From contig JAJEJD010000008.1 of assembly GCA_022828125.1 (NCBI GenBank), positions 248,001 to 312,000 of the forward strand: DNA of 64,000 nucleotides, written 5' to 3'. Of this stretch, positions 9,131 through 17,313 are shown piece by piece. The DNA is from a bacterium (GTDB taxonomy: Bacteria > UBA8248). Positions within the stretch are counted from its first letter, which is position 1. Every line of letters begins with the position of its first letter. Under the pieces are notes generated by a model that was not told the origin of the DNA, did no database searches, and saw only the letters and a program-made list of their open reading frames with translations. The translations under genes and the position numbers were made by a program.

Positions 9131-10018
9131 TCATACACGGGCTTCCGCGCTCAAATCCTCGAACATCTCATAGGCCGCATCGGGGCTTAAGTCTTCATGC
9201 ACGACGGCGCGCACCGCCCGGATCATGGCGACCGGATGCTGGCTCTGGAAAATGTTGCGGCCCATGTCCACGCCCGCGGCGCCCTCGTCAATCGCCCGGC
9301 GGCAGAACGCGAGCGCCTCGCGCTCGGGAATCTTCTTGCCGCCCGCGATGACGATGGGCGCGAAACAACCGCGCACCACCCGCTCGAACCCCTCGCAGTA
9401 ATACGTCTTCACGACGTCCGCCCCGTGCTCGGCCGCGATGCGCGTCGCAAGACCCAAGTAGCGCGCGTCGCGCGTCATCTCCTTGCCCACCGCCGTGATG
9501 CCCAGAACGATCAGGCCCTCCCGGCGGCCCTCATCGCTCATGCGCGCCAAGTTCAGGATGGATTCTTTCTGGTAGCGCGCGCCCACGTAGACCGAAACCG
9601 ATACGCCCGCCACGCCCAGGAGCGCCGCCTCCGCCGCCGAGACGGTGATGGCCTCGTTCGAGAGCTCTCGGTTCACGATATCATCGGCGATCTGTTCTCT
9701 CAGCGCCTCGCGCGCCTCCTCATCCTCCATCCCCGCCGCCCGGATGCTGAGTTCGCGCTCGAGTTCCACGGGATCCGAATAGACGATGGCGTTTCCGCCC
9801 GAAGCCCTGAGGATTACGGGCGTCTTGCTATCCGGCGGCATGCAACGCAGGAAGACGCCCTTCGTGGGACTCACCGCGTCGCACCAGGGCAAAAGGGGTT
9901 TCATGGTCTTCGCGGGCTCTTCCAACCCCGAGGTAGGCCCCTGGAAATAGCCGTGGTCCACCGCCAGCATGACGATGCGCCCCGTCTTCTCGTTCATGAT
10001 TTTCATATGGCTAGACAT
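9131..10018 (-). CDS. LsrF/DhnA-like class I aldolase
   Basis: A TIM-barrel Schiff-base enzyme of the DeoC/FbaB superfamily, 295 residues. It resembles LsrF, the thiolase of autoinducer-2 breakdown (VMLAVDHGYFQGPTSGLE near the N-terminus, MGRNIFQSQHPVAM near the C-terminus, TYYCEGFERVV in the middle). The start at 10018 has GAGGA about 5 nt upstream; the frame is open further but that extension is unlike the family. About 35 residues (roughly 83-120, rich in Glu/Arg) appear to be inserted before the SNEA motif relative to LsrF as I recall it. No other lsr gene is nearby, so an AI-2 role is doubtful. The neighbouring dehydrogenase suggests a sugar pathway. Confidence 0.88.
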   Translation of the reverse strand: MSSHMKIMNEKTGRIVMLAVDHGYFQGPTSGLEEPAKTMKPLLPWCDAVSPTKGVFLRCMPPDSKTPVILRASGGNAIVYSDPVELERELSIRAAGMEDEEAREALREQIADDIVNRELSNEAITVSAAEAALLGVAGVSVSVYVGARYQKESILNLARMSDEGRREGLIVLGITAVGKEMTRDARYLGLATRIAAEHGADVVKTYYCEGFERVVRGCFAPIVIAGGKKIPEREALAFCRRAIDEGAAGVDMGRNIFQSQHPVAMIRAVRAVVHEDLSPDAAYEMFEDLSAEARV

Positions 10019-10101
10019 TTTCCTCATTCTCCGGCAGTAGCCCGGGGCGAGCCGCGTTGGGGAGCACGCAGGAGACGAGAATGGCCTCACGAGCAAACAT
10101 T

Positions 10102-11082
10102 CTATGAATTCTCCGGCGGGAGCGGCGGGCCGCCCTTGTAGAAGACGCGCGCCATCACGTGGTTTCTGGCCGTGAACTCCTCATCTCCGGTGTCCTCGGC
10201 CACCGCGCGCTTCAGGATGTTGAACTTCGCGTCCATGTCGTCCGCGTAGTGGAGCAGGAGCGCCTCCGCCGACATGGGCACCTTCACCGTGCCCCAGTCG
10301 GGCTGTCCCTGATGCGAGAGGATGAGGTGTTCGAGATGCAGCAGAAAATCATCCGGCAGCGCGTCTCCTTCTGCGAACACGCCCTCGCGACCCGCCCACT
10401 CGCGAGCGATGTCTCGCCCCAACACGATGTGGCCGAGGAGGCGGCCGGCAGGCGTGTAGTGCGTCGCCCCCTCAGTGGAGAGTTCCTCCAGCTTTCCGAT
10501 GTCGTGCAAGAGCGCGCCCGCGACGAGCAGGTCTTTCGAGACGTCGTATTTATCCGCGAGATACAGACACGTTTTCGTGACCGAAAGAGTGTGCTCCAGC
10601 AGGCCGCCGAGATAGGGATGGTGAATGCGCTGGGCGGCGGGCCACTCGCGGAATTTCTCCTCGTAGGCGTCCAGGATGGCGGTGAGATAGGCGGCCACGA
10701 GCGGGTGGCAGCCGCCCGCGATGCGCTTCGCCTCCTCCCACATGACGTCGATGTCATAGGGCGTCCGCTGCACGCAGTCCTCGGGCTTGAAGCCGCTCTC
10801 GTAATCCTGCTCGTTCACCCGGCGGACGCGCTCCACCCGGAGCTGCATTCGGCCCTGGTAGTTCTCCGCCATGGCGCGCACCTTGATGAAATCGCCCGCC
10901 CCGATTTCGCCCTGCACCTGCGTCGCGGGTTCCCAGACCTTGGCGGGAACCTCGCCCGTGGCGTCCTCCAGGGTCAAATCGAGATACGCCCGGCCCGCGC
11001 GGCTCTGGCGCGCCTCGTATTCGCGGATCTTGAAGAAAGCGTCGAACCGCTCGCCCTCTTTCAGCGTCGCTACGTCGGCCAC
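10102..11082 (-). CDS. OB-fold/HD-domain protein, YhaM-like 3'-5' exonuclease
   Basis: Probable 3'-5' exoribonuclease or phosphohydrolase, 326 residues. An N-terminal OB nucleic-acid-binding domain (about 8-90: DLTLEDATGEVPAKVW) precedes an HD metal-dependent domain with GLLEH (164) and LLHDIGK (His193-Asp194). A third metal-ligand region, HLILSHQGQPDWGT, lies downstream. This order is that of YhaM/CBF1 of Firmicutes, which trims RNA and single-stranded DNA. Its start is at the divergent end of the three-gene minus-strand group; about 80 bp separates it from the aldolase. Confidence 0.88.
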   Translation of the reverse strand: MADVATLKEGERFDAFFKIREYEARQSRAGRAYLDLTLEDATGEVPAKVWEPATQVQGEIGAGDFIKVRAMAENYQGRMQLRVERVRRVNEQDYESGFKPEDCVQRTPYDIDVMWEEAKRIAGGCHPLVAAYLTAILDAYEEKFREWPAAQRIHHPYLGGLLEHTLSVTKTCLYLADKYDVSKDLLVAGALLHDIGKLEELSTEGATHYTPAGRLLGHIVLGRDIAREWAGREGVFAEGDALPDDFLLHLEHLILSHQGQPDWGTVKVPMSAEALLLHYADDMDAKFNILKRAVAEDTGDEEFTARNHVMARVFYKGGPPLPPENS

Positions 11083-11735
11083 GAACCTGCGCTCCCAAAC
11101 GAATTACGAACCTGTCCGGCGATATGAATCACGCAAACCCTCCTTTCTCAGTCGGGTTTGACATTGTAGGGGCAAGGAGGGGTGAGCCGCAATGAAGAGG
11201 GCTTTCATAAGGGCGGGCAGGGCCGAGGACCTGTAGGGACAGGTCGCGACCTGTCCCTACCGTGGGTTCCTTCTCAGCCTTAAATTCACGGTATCGTCAT
11301 TCCGGCAATCAATACCGACCGAGGAGGGAGGGATTGCCCGGAATCCATTTTGACTTTTCACCGGGCGGGGCGGCCACGACCTTGTTGTTGCGCGGCGTCC
11401 GGATGCGGAATTCAGAGAATTCGCTTTTCGTTTTTGTGTTCGATTCCGATCCTCCCCGCCCGGGAGTAAAGACGTCCGAACGAGGAGGTGAAAAGGCAAA
11501 GGCGAAAATGGATTCCGTCGAACCCTCCCGCCTTGGTCGGCTTCGACACCGGAATGACGGCGGTGTGGTTCGTCTCGACCGATGAGGGAAGTTTTCCAGC
11601 GGACGAGGTAAACATCGGCGCGCCATTCCTCCCCACCCGGTCGGAATTTGTCCCCCAAAGGCGCATCGCCCCGCTCCCTGTGCTATAAAGAAGCACCGGA
11701 GAAAATTTTTATCCTGATACTCATGGAGAAGACGC
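11083..11735. other. 653-bp gene-free interval
   Basis: No credible gene. Short open frames on both strands overlap one another and lack ribosome sites. It holds a perfect 28-bp palindrome at 11233-11260 (listed separately). A run of short imperfect repeats rich in GGGAGG and GGAATGACGG between 11300 and 11640 looks like decayed sequence. The promoter of the amidohydrolase gene should lie in the last 100 bp but has no clear boxes. Confidence 0.5.
11233..11260. repeat. REP-like perfect palindrome
   Basis: A perfect 28-bp inverted repeat, 14 bp per arm (gtagggacaggtcg and its complement), no loop. No T run follows, so it is not a simple terminator. A related but shorter palindrome with the same GTAGGG-C core (complement strand) is at 29820-29846. 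Confidence 0.8.
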
Positions 11736-12422
11736 ATGGCCATCCTCAAGGCGCGGCCCCGGGAGGTGGAGATCGACCTGTCCCGAACCGCTTTCATCGT
11801 GGTCGACATGCAGAACGCTTATGCGAAGAAGGGCGGAATGCTCGATTTGGGAACGGGCATCGACGAGGCCCGCACGAACCCCGTCATCGCGGCCCATCAG
11901 CGCCTGCTCGCTGCGGCGCGCGCGGCGGGCGTGAAGGTCATCTATCTCCAGTTCGGCTACAAGCCCGACTTGAGCGACGCGGGCGGGCCGCAATCGCCCA
12001 ACGTCCGCAAGCACATGGCGTTCAAGATGATCGAAGAGCGCCCTGCGGACCGCGACAAGCTCATCATCGAGGGAACGTGGGGGTGGGAGATCATCGACGA
12101 GCTCAAACCCGAACCGGACGACCTGGTGGTGAAGAAGGCCCGCTACAGCGGCTTCGCGGGAACGACGCTGGAAAACCAGTTGAACGGCCTCGACATCCGG
12201 CACATCCTCTTCACCGGCGTGGCCACGAACGTCTGCGTGGAGAGCACGGCGCGCGAGGCGTATTTCCGCGAATTCTGGCCCATCCTCGTCGAAGACGCGA
12301 TGGATCACACCGGCCCTGACTTCACCCGCGAGGCGACGCTCTACAACTTCGAATCGAAATTCGGCTGGATAACGCAAACCGACGACGTGCTGGACATGCT
12401 GGAGCGCAACCAGGCCTCGTAG
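11736..12422 (+). CDS. Cysteine amidohydrolase, isochorismatase superfamily, RutB-like
   Basis: Hydrolyses an amide such as ureidoacrylate or a carbamate; 228 residues. The catalytic triad is visible as Asp24 (VVDMQNAY), Lys133/134 (VKKARYSGF) and Cys167 (TNVCVEST). The stretches GGPQSPN and KARYSGF and the C-terminal FGWITQTDDV align well with RutB of pyrimidine breakdown. No other rut gene is nearby, so the substrate is open. ATG at 11736 follows GGAGA by about 7 nt. It is monocistronic; the symporter genes start 318 bp downstream. Confidence 0.9.
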   Translation: MAILKARPREVEIDLSRTAFIVVDMQNAYAKKGGMLDLGTGIDEARTNPVIAAHQRLLAAARAAGVKVIYLQFGYKPDLSDAGGPQSPNVRKHMAFKMIEERPADRDKLIIEGTWGWEIIDELKPEPDDLVVKKARYSGFAGTTLENQLNGLDIRHILFTGVATNVCVESTAREAYFREFWPILVEDAMDHTGPDFTREATLYNFESKFGWITQTDDVLDMLERNQAS

Positions 12423-12739
12423 CGTATTCCCCGCATCACGCAACCCGTGCAGGCGAACAAAAATATTTACGAACGGCCCGAAAATCGGCTGTTTTCCCGG
12501 AGCATTTTTAACTATTTTCACTTCTCTGCACCGGGCGACATCCAGAAACTCGCATCCAGGCGATTTACCCTTCTCTTGACATTTCATTATTTTCATATCA
12601 AAGTTTCTTAGACATTTCGTTGAAAGCAGAGGCTTCTGCCTCTCCGCCAGAAGAGTTCGGAGGGGGGGAAGTGGCTTTCCCCTTCCGAGGCGGCACATCG
12701 GGCGCCGCACACCCGGCGCACTCCAGGGGGGGAAACGCC
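12423..12739 (+). other. 317-bp intergenic region with possible promoter
   Basis: No gene. A consensus TTGACA lies at about 12576-12581 in an AT-rich stretch, the best candidate -35 for the symporter pair, but the -10 is weak (TATCAA at 14-bp spacing). A ribosome site AGGGGGGGA precedes the start at 12740. Confidence 0.4.
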
Positions 12740-12928
12740 ATGCTCAAGGACGGCAAGCCTACGACAAACGGATGGTTGTTCATCGCTTTCCTCGTTCTCG
12801 TCCTGACGACAACCATCAATCCCATCATCAACAACAAGTACTTCACGATCCTGTGGTATCCGCTGGTCGCCCTCTACGGGCTCTGGGTGCTGATTCGTGT
12901 GGTGAACGAAGAGGAGGACACGTCATGA
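12740..12928 (+). CDS. Small membrane subunit of a sodium:solute symporter
   Basis: A 62-residue protein with two hydrophobic segments (about 12-28 and 36-54) and an acidic end (EEEDTS). The start at 12740 is set by the AGGGGGGGA ribosome site 7 nt upstream. Its stop overlaps the start of the transporter gene in ATGA, which argues strongly for a partner protein. Small subunits of this layout accompany several SSS and TRAP-like carriers. The exact family is not recognised. Confidence 0.78.
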   Translation: MLKDGKPTTNGWLFIAFLVLVLTTTINPIINNKYFTILWYPLVALYGLWVLIRVVNEEEDTS

Positions 12929-14394
12929 ACTGGTCCTCGCCGTACTTCATCTTCGGGTCGGTCGTCGCCTACCTGATCGTTACGATCCTGGTCGTTTACC
13001 GTTATCACGCCGAAAAGGCGACAGAGGAAGATTATTACGTGGCGGGCCGCAACGTCGGCTACATTCCCAACTCGTTCAGCATCGTGGCCACGCTCATGTC
13101 GGGCGGGATCTACCTGGGCACGGTGGGCTGGTTCTACCTGAAGGGCGTGGGCTTCGTGGGCTACGGGTTCGCTTACGCGTTCATGGCGTTCCCGCTCTGG
13201 TACATCGGCAAGCGCCTCTGGCCGGTGGGCAAGAAGTTCAACTACGTCACCGCACAGGATTTCTACGGGGATTTCTACCAGAGTGAGCTTCTCCGGATCT
13301 GCGGGGCCGTCGGGACCATCATCTTCCTGGTTCCCTATTTCGCCTCGAACGCCGTCGCCATGGGCACCGTCCTCGAACGGTTCGCGAACATTCCTTACGT
13401 ATGGGGGGTACTCCTACTGCTCGTCATCGGCGTGGGCTACACCATCTACGGAGGGATGCGCGGGGTCATCTATACCGACGTCCTACAGGGCGTGCTCTCC
13501 CTGTCTTTCGGGGTTGTGGCCCTTTCGTATCTCTTTTACGCCGTGGGCGGCTACTCCACGATGATCGACAAGCTGCCCGAGTCGCATACCCTGTTCACGC
13601 CCGACGCCATATCCTTCGGGCTCTTCCTCGGCTGGTTCGTGTTCATGGCCGCCCATCCCCTTACGATGGGAGACCGCATGACGCGCATGTACACCATCCG
13701 CAGCCTGGACGAGTATCGCCGAAACGTGATTCTGACGGCGGCGATGCTGCTCGTGATGGTCGTGATCTTCCTCTTCCTGGGGATGATCAGCCGCGTCTTC
13801 GCCGGCCCCGGCCTGAACATGGACCAGGCCATTCTCGTGACCATCCAGAAGCAGGCCCCCTGGCTGATGGCCTGGCTGGTGGTGGTCGTCTGGGCGTGCG
13901 GCATGTCCACCCTGGACTCCGGCCTCGTGGGCGCGAACGCCATCCTGTCGAAGGACATCGTCCGGGGCTTCATCAAGAAGGACGTCTCCCAGGAGCAATC
14001 CGTCCTGATCGGCAAGTGGGCCATGCTGGTCTTCGGGTTTCTGGCCGTGTGGATCGCCCTCGCCCGGCCGCCCTACATCTGGGCCCTGGTCAAGCTGGTG
14101 GTGATGTTCCACATGCAGTTCCTGCCCCTGCTGATCGGAGGCCTCTACTGGAAGCGGGCCTCGAAGCTGGGGGCCGAGGTGGGATGGATCGTCGGGGTGG
14201 CGCTCGGCACCTACTACACCTTCTTCGCCTCGGGGCCGCCGCCCATCAACGTGGGCAGCGCGCCGGCGCCGGGTTTCTTCGGTCTGCTGGTGAACACGGT
14301 GCTCTTCATCGCAATCTCGTATTTCGCCTCCCCGCTGCCCGAAGAGCATAGAGCGAAGTACGAGGAGGCCTGGAACGGGGAAAATACGGCGTAA
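12925..14394 (+). CDS. Sodium:solute symporter (SSS family)
   Basis: Na+-coupled uptake carrier in the inner membrane, 489 residues with about 13 hydrophobic segments. SSS features are the early EEDYYVAGRNVGYIPNSFSIVATLMSGG region (split here only by the reading) and YTIYGGMRGVIYTDVLQG in the fifth/sixth helix area. ATG at 12925 overlaps the preceding stop. The substrate is not evident; PanF/PutP-like carriers take pantothenate, proline, acetate or other carboxylates. The RutB-like amidohydrolase upstream could supply a hint of amide or pyrimidine metabolism but is not co-transcribed with certainty. Confidence 0.92.
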   Translation: MNWSSPYFIFGSVVAYLIVTILVVYRYHAEKATEEDYYVAGRNVGYIPNSFSIVATLMSGGIYLGTVGWFYLKGVGFVGYGFAYAFMAFPLWYIGKRLWPVGKKFNYVTAQDFYGDFYQSELLRICGAVGTIIFLVPYFASNAVAMGTVLERFANIPYVWGVLLLLVIGVGYTIYGGMRGVIYTDVLQGVLSLSFGVVALSYLFYAVGGYSTMIDKLPESHTLFTPDAISFGLFLGWFVFMAAHPLTMGDRMTRMYTIRSLDEYRRNVILTAAMLLVMVVIFLFLGMISRVFAGPGLNMDQAILVTIQKQAPWLMAWLVVVVWACGMSTLDSGLVGANAILSKDIVRGFIKKDVSQEQSVLIGKWAMLVFGFLAVWIALARPPYIWALVKLVVMFHMQFLPLLIGGLYWKRASKLGAEVGWIVGVALGTYYTFFASGPPPINVGSAPAPGFFGLLVNTVLFIAISYFASPLPEEHRAKYEEAWNGENTA

Positions 14395-14480
14395 GAAACT
14401 GTCTGTTGAAGCAGTAAGGAAGACTCGGCAGGTCATGAGGATTGGTCGGCCGAAGCGAGCAGACCAAGGCGGTCTGGTTT

Positions 14481-14520
14481 CCACGGCCTCAACCATGCGA
14501 ACACACGGTTGAGGCCGTGG
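14481..14520. repeat. Intergenic inverted repeat between convergent genes
   Basis: A perfect 14-bp stem (ccacggcctcaacc / ggttgaggccgtgg) with a 12-nt loop. It lies between the converging symporter and msrA genes. There is no T run on either side, so it may be a factor-assisted bidirectional terminator or an mRNA-stabilising hairpin. Confidence 0.7.
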
Positions 14521-14605
14521 GGAAGAGAGGGACTACGAGGCTTTCATTCCGGCGTATGAAAATCTGCGTTCATTCAGCACAAATCGGATTTTACGCGACG
14601 CGTCT

Positions 14606-15217
14606 TCAGTTGAGTTTCGGGATGCCCTTGAAGGCGTTCTCGCCCCAGATGTTCTTAATCTTTCTGTCCCGTCCGCACGAGAAGCGGTAGTAACGGTAGC
14701 GGATCGAGTTGTTCTGGTAATAGTTCTGGTGATAATACTCGGCGGGGTAGAACGTGGCGGCGTCGAGGATCGGGGTGACGATCGTTTTGCCCAGAGTCTT
14801 TTGCGCCGCCTTCTTGGAGGCCTCGGCCGCGGCGCGCTGCTTCTCGTTCAGGGCGAAGACGGCGGTCTTGTAGGAATCGCCCCGGTCGCAGAACTGGCCG
14901 CCGTCATCGGTCGGGTCGACCGAATGCCAGAAAACGTTGAGCAGCGCCTCGTAGCTGACCTTCGCCGGGTCGTAGGTGATCTCCACCGCCTCGTAATGCC
15001 CCGTGTCGCCGTAGGTGACTTGCTTGTAGGTCGGGTTCTTGGTCCTGCCGCCGGTATAGCCCGAGGTCGTCGATACCACGCCCGGCACCTTGTCGAAATC
15101 AGACTCCACGCACCAGAAGCAGCCGCCGGCGAAGATCGCCTTTTCGAGCTTCTGCGCGCTCGCGGCGTGTGCGAAGAATATAAGCGACGCGGCAAGCGTC
15201 AGGATGGTCCATTTCAT
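14606..15217 (-). CDS. msrA: Peptide methionine (S)-S-oxide reductase MsrA, exported
   Basis: Repairs oxidised methionine in proteins, here probably in the periplasm. It has 203 residues from the ATG at 15217. A clear signal peptide (1-21, ending AHAASA) precedes the catalytic motif GCFWC (Cys33). Other MsrA signatures are GYTGG, YKQVTYGDTGHYEAVEI and EYYHQNY. A C-terminal Cys (YRFSCGRD) could act in recycling. No msrB is adjacent. The frame is open 13 codons further upstream, but that would bury the signal peptide. Confidence 0.95.
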   Translation of the reverse strand: MKWTILTLAASLIFFAHAASAQKLEKAIFAGGCFWCVESDFDKVPGVVSTTSGYTGGRTKNPTYKQVTYGDTGHYEAVEITYDPAKVSYEALLNVFWHSVDPTDDGGQFCDRGDSYKTAVFALNEKQRAAAEASKKAAQKTLGKTIVTPILDAATFYPAEYYHQNYYQNNSIRYRYYRFSCGRDRKIKNIWGENAFKGIPKLN

Positions 15218-15382
15218 GATTCGTCTCCGTTCCGGCGGCTCGTCTGATGCAGGCAACGCCGACGCAGTGATGAGTCGTGCGCCGACTGTCCTTGCAAGAT
15301 TATCACACTTAAGTCCCCGGAGGGCGACTCTCGGGGCGGGTTTTTACGGGGCTGACGCCAGGGCGCACCCTCGCATTATCCT

Positions 15383-15604
15383 TCACTCTGACTTGCGGGG
15401 GTTCCGCTCGCGCGGGTCCCGACCGGTGTAGTAGAACCAGTGTATCTCGCCCAATTCGTGTTCCACGCCACCGGCCGCGGCGGCTCTGTCCGCCTCCGCC
15501 GCCCGCCTGCGCGCGCGCTCGGCGGCCCTGCGCATCGCCGCCTCTGCGCCGATGAAATCAGGATCACGAGGCTTTCGAGACGGTTTGTGCTCCGGTGAGG
15601 TCAT
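15383..15604 (-). CDS. Small basic Ala/Arg-rich protein coupled to the zeta-like kinase
   Basis: A 73-residue protein of unknown function. The centre (20-45) is an Ala/Arg-rich helix (AAMRRAAERARRRAAEADRAAAAGG), followed by HWFYYTGRDPRERNP. Its ATG overlaps the stop of the upstream kinase gene in ATGA, so the two are translated together. It is a candidate partner or antitoxin by position only; the classical epsilon antitoxin is encoded upstream of zeta, not downstream. Confidence 0.65.
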   Translation of the reverse strand: MTSPEHKPSRKPRDPDFIGAEAAMRRAAERARRRAAEADRAAAAGGVEHELGEIHWFYYTGRDPRERNPRKSE

Positions 15605-16131
15605 TCTCTCGACTCCTCCTCCAGCAATTCAGGCTCATCGCCAGAATTATCATACACTGCCCATCCATCGACCAACTCCCGATAGATTTGCTCGAAGTTG
15701 CGCCGGCCTGTGTCGAACCGTCTTCGGATCACCTCCTCGGGCACGTCATGGCCACCCTCCCGAACGCGCTGGGCGACGCGAGCGATCGCCGTCTCGGGCG
15801 TCGGCAGTTGCAGGAAGAACAGCTTGACACGGTAGCCCTGCTTCCGCCAATGGGGAATCCGGCGCGCATAGCCGCGGCCGCTCAACGTCGTCTCGAAGGC
15901 GAAACTCTCTCCTCGCAGCGCGTGTTCGCGGATTTGGTTCAGGACCAGCCTGCCGGCCCGCACGCCAACCCGGTCGGGACCGAACGGATTCAACCCGGCG
16001 GCGATCAGATCCGTGTTGATGAAATAAGGGCAATCCGCCTCGTTCGGCAGAAACTCAGTTGCGAACGTCGTCTTGCCCGCGCCGTTCGGCCCGGCGATGA
16101 TGAATATCCGCTTCTCGCTCGCATCGGCCAA
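15601..16131 (-). CDS. Zeta-toxin-like P-loop kinase
   Basis: P-loop NTPase of the zeta-toxin/UDP-N-acetylglucosamine kinase family, about 176 residues. Walker A GPNGAGKTT lies near the N-terminus, followed by FINTDLIAAGLNPFGP (family Asp) and FAFETTLSGRGYAR, both typical of zeta proteins. The start is uncertain: a TTG at 16131 has AAGGAG about 10 nt upstream, and another TTG at 16152 is possible; no ATG fits. Zeta proteins phosphorylate nucleotide sugars and can be toxic, but many chromosomal homologues have no proven toxicity. Confidence 0.82.
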   Translation of the reverse strand: MADASEKRIFIIAGPNGAGKTTFATEFLPNEADCPYFINTDLIAAGLNPFGPDRVGVRAGRLVLNQIREHALRGESFAFETTLSGRGYARRIPHWRKQGYRVKLFFLQLPTPETAIARVAQRVREGGHDVPEEVIRRRFDTGRRNFEQIYRELVDGWAVYDNSGDEPELLEEESRE

Positions 16132-16335
16132 TGCCGGCCTGCTCCTTTGCAAGTATCTCCATGCTCCGCGTCAATTTCCTGTACTCATTGTCCCCGCGCC
16201 CCGCCCTGCACGCAAGGTCGGCTCGAAGCGCACCGCATCGCCCTGTGATATAAACAAGCTCCCATGACGCGGATATTTCCATTGGAACGCGAGGGATTCC
16301 GGGGCTATCCCCGATAAAACACGAACGAGGCGAGG

Positions 16336-16818
16336 ATGAAAAAAACGACTCTCTTTCTGTGCGCGCTCGTCCTGATGACGCTCCCGTACGCGCCCGCGCC
16401 CGCCCGGGGGGCCGAGCCCCGGAAGCGCCTCAAGGCGCGCGTCACCAAGGTCTACGACGGGGCGAGCTTTCAACTCGGCGGCGGGCTGCGCTCCGCCCTG
16501 ATCGGCGTGTCCGCGCCTGCGCCCGGCGCGCCGGGCGCGGAACAGGCGCATGCGTACCTGAAACGCCTCATTGAAAACAGGACGGTGACTCTCGAAATCG
16601 ACGAAAAGCCCGTGGACGCCTCAGGACAGACGGTTTACTACGTCTTCCTCGAAGAAGGGGGTCTCGTGAACGCCCTCGTGGTGCTGCGTGGTCTGGGCCG
16701 CGCCCTGGTGAAACACCCCAACGTGCGCTACCGCAAAGAGTTGATAGAAGCCGAAAACCTCGCCAGGCGATACCGGCGGGGCGTGTGGGGCGACGAGCGC
16801 GACCCGATAGACAGGTAG
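16336..16818 (+). CDS. Secreted SNase-fold protein lacking catalytic residues
   Basis: A 160-residue protein with a signal peptide (1-25, cleavage near ARGA) and a staphylococcal-nuclease OB fold (about 30-152: VTKVYDGASFQL, ALIGVSAPA, GGLVNALVVLRGLGRALV, GVWGDE). The residues that bind calcium and cleave DNA in micrococcal nuclease are all changed. DGDT reads DGAS, the Arg/Asp/Glu set in RLLLVDTPE reads SALIGVSAPA, and the YGR arginine is Gln (SGQTVYY). It is therefore probably a binding protein rather than a nuclease. No partner gene is adjacent. Confidence 0.85.
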   Translation: MKKTTLFLCALVLMTLPYAPAPARGAEPRKRLKARVTKVYDGASFQLGGGLRSALIGVSAPAPGAPGAEQAHAYLKRLIENRTVTLEIDEKPVDASGQTVYYVFLEEGGLVNALVVLRGLGRALVKHPNVRYRKELIEAENLARRYRRGVWGDERDPIDR

Positions 16819-16978
16819 ACCATCGGGCGGGAAATTTCATGCGGGCGGAGCCGAGTGAGCAATCGAATCCGCAGGGGCGCTTCGCGAACTGCCCCTGCAA
16901 CAGATCAAAATCGCGGCAAACCCTCTCGCATTGGGGCTTGTTGAAAAAGCCCTCGTGGAGCGATTTTGGGAATTTAGG

Positions 16979-17190
16979 CAACTGACGAGAGAGAAGAAAC
17001 CACTCCCCCTTGAGGGGGAGTCACAGAGGCCGAGTCCTTAGCACGAGGGCCAATGTGGTAGTGGAATATGCCACAGAAAAAACTCCCCCATCGACTCGCT
17101 TGCGGGCTTAGCCCTTATCTCGTCGGCCGGCTTTCCCTTAGGGAAGCTTGACCGTCAAGGGGGAGGAGTTCTCTTCTCTCTCGTCAGTTG
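16979..17190. mobile_element. MITE-like element with long terminal inverted repeats
   Basis: The 212-bp segment begins CAACTGACGAGAGAGAAG and ends with its exact complement. With a few mismatches the inverted match runs about 35 bp, into the CTCCCCCTTGA blocks. It has no open frame, which fits a non-autonomous miniature element moved by a transposase elsewhere. I see no convincing target duplication. It lies in the otherwise empty interval 16819-17313. Confidence 0.72.
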
Positions 17191-17313
17191 GAAATGCCGC
17201 CCTGCAATCGATCGTGCCCCACACTGCCCGACATCCGCACCGGATGGTAATACGGGAGCCAGTGCGCCAGGGTCGCCCTGATACATGATACGGACGATGG
17301 ATGTGAATCGATG

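Noticed and set aside
9131-10018. An autoinducer-2 (lsr) operon
   Set aside because: Only the LsrF-like protein is present; transporter, kinase and regulator genes are absent from the surroundings.
11721-12710. A 329-codon minus-strand frame opposite the RutB-like gene
   Set aside because: The plus strand has the catalytic triad of a known family; the other frame does not.
16921-16965. A terminator at the GGGCTT-GTTGAAA-AAGCCC hairpin
   Set aside because: The stem is short and the same TTGTTGAAAAA core occurs at 30721, so it looks more like a repeat end than a terminator; the evidence is too weak for a call.
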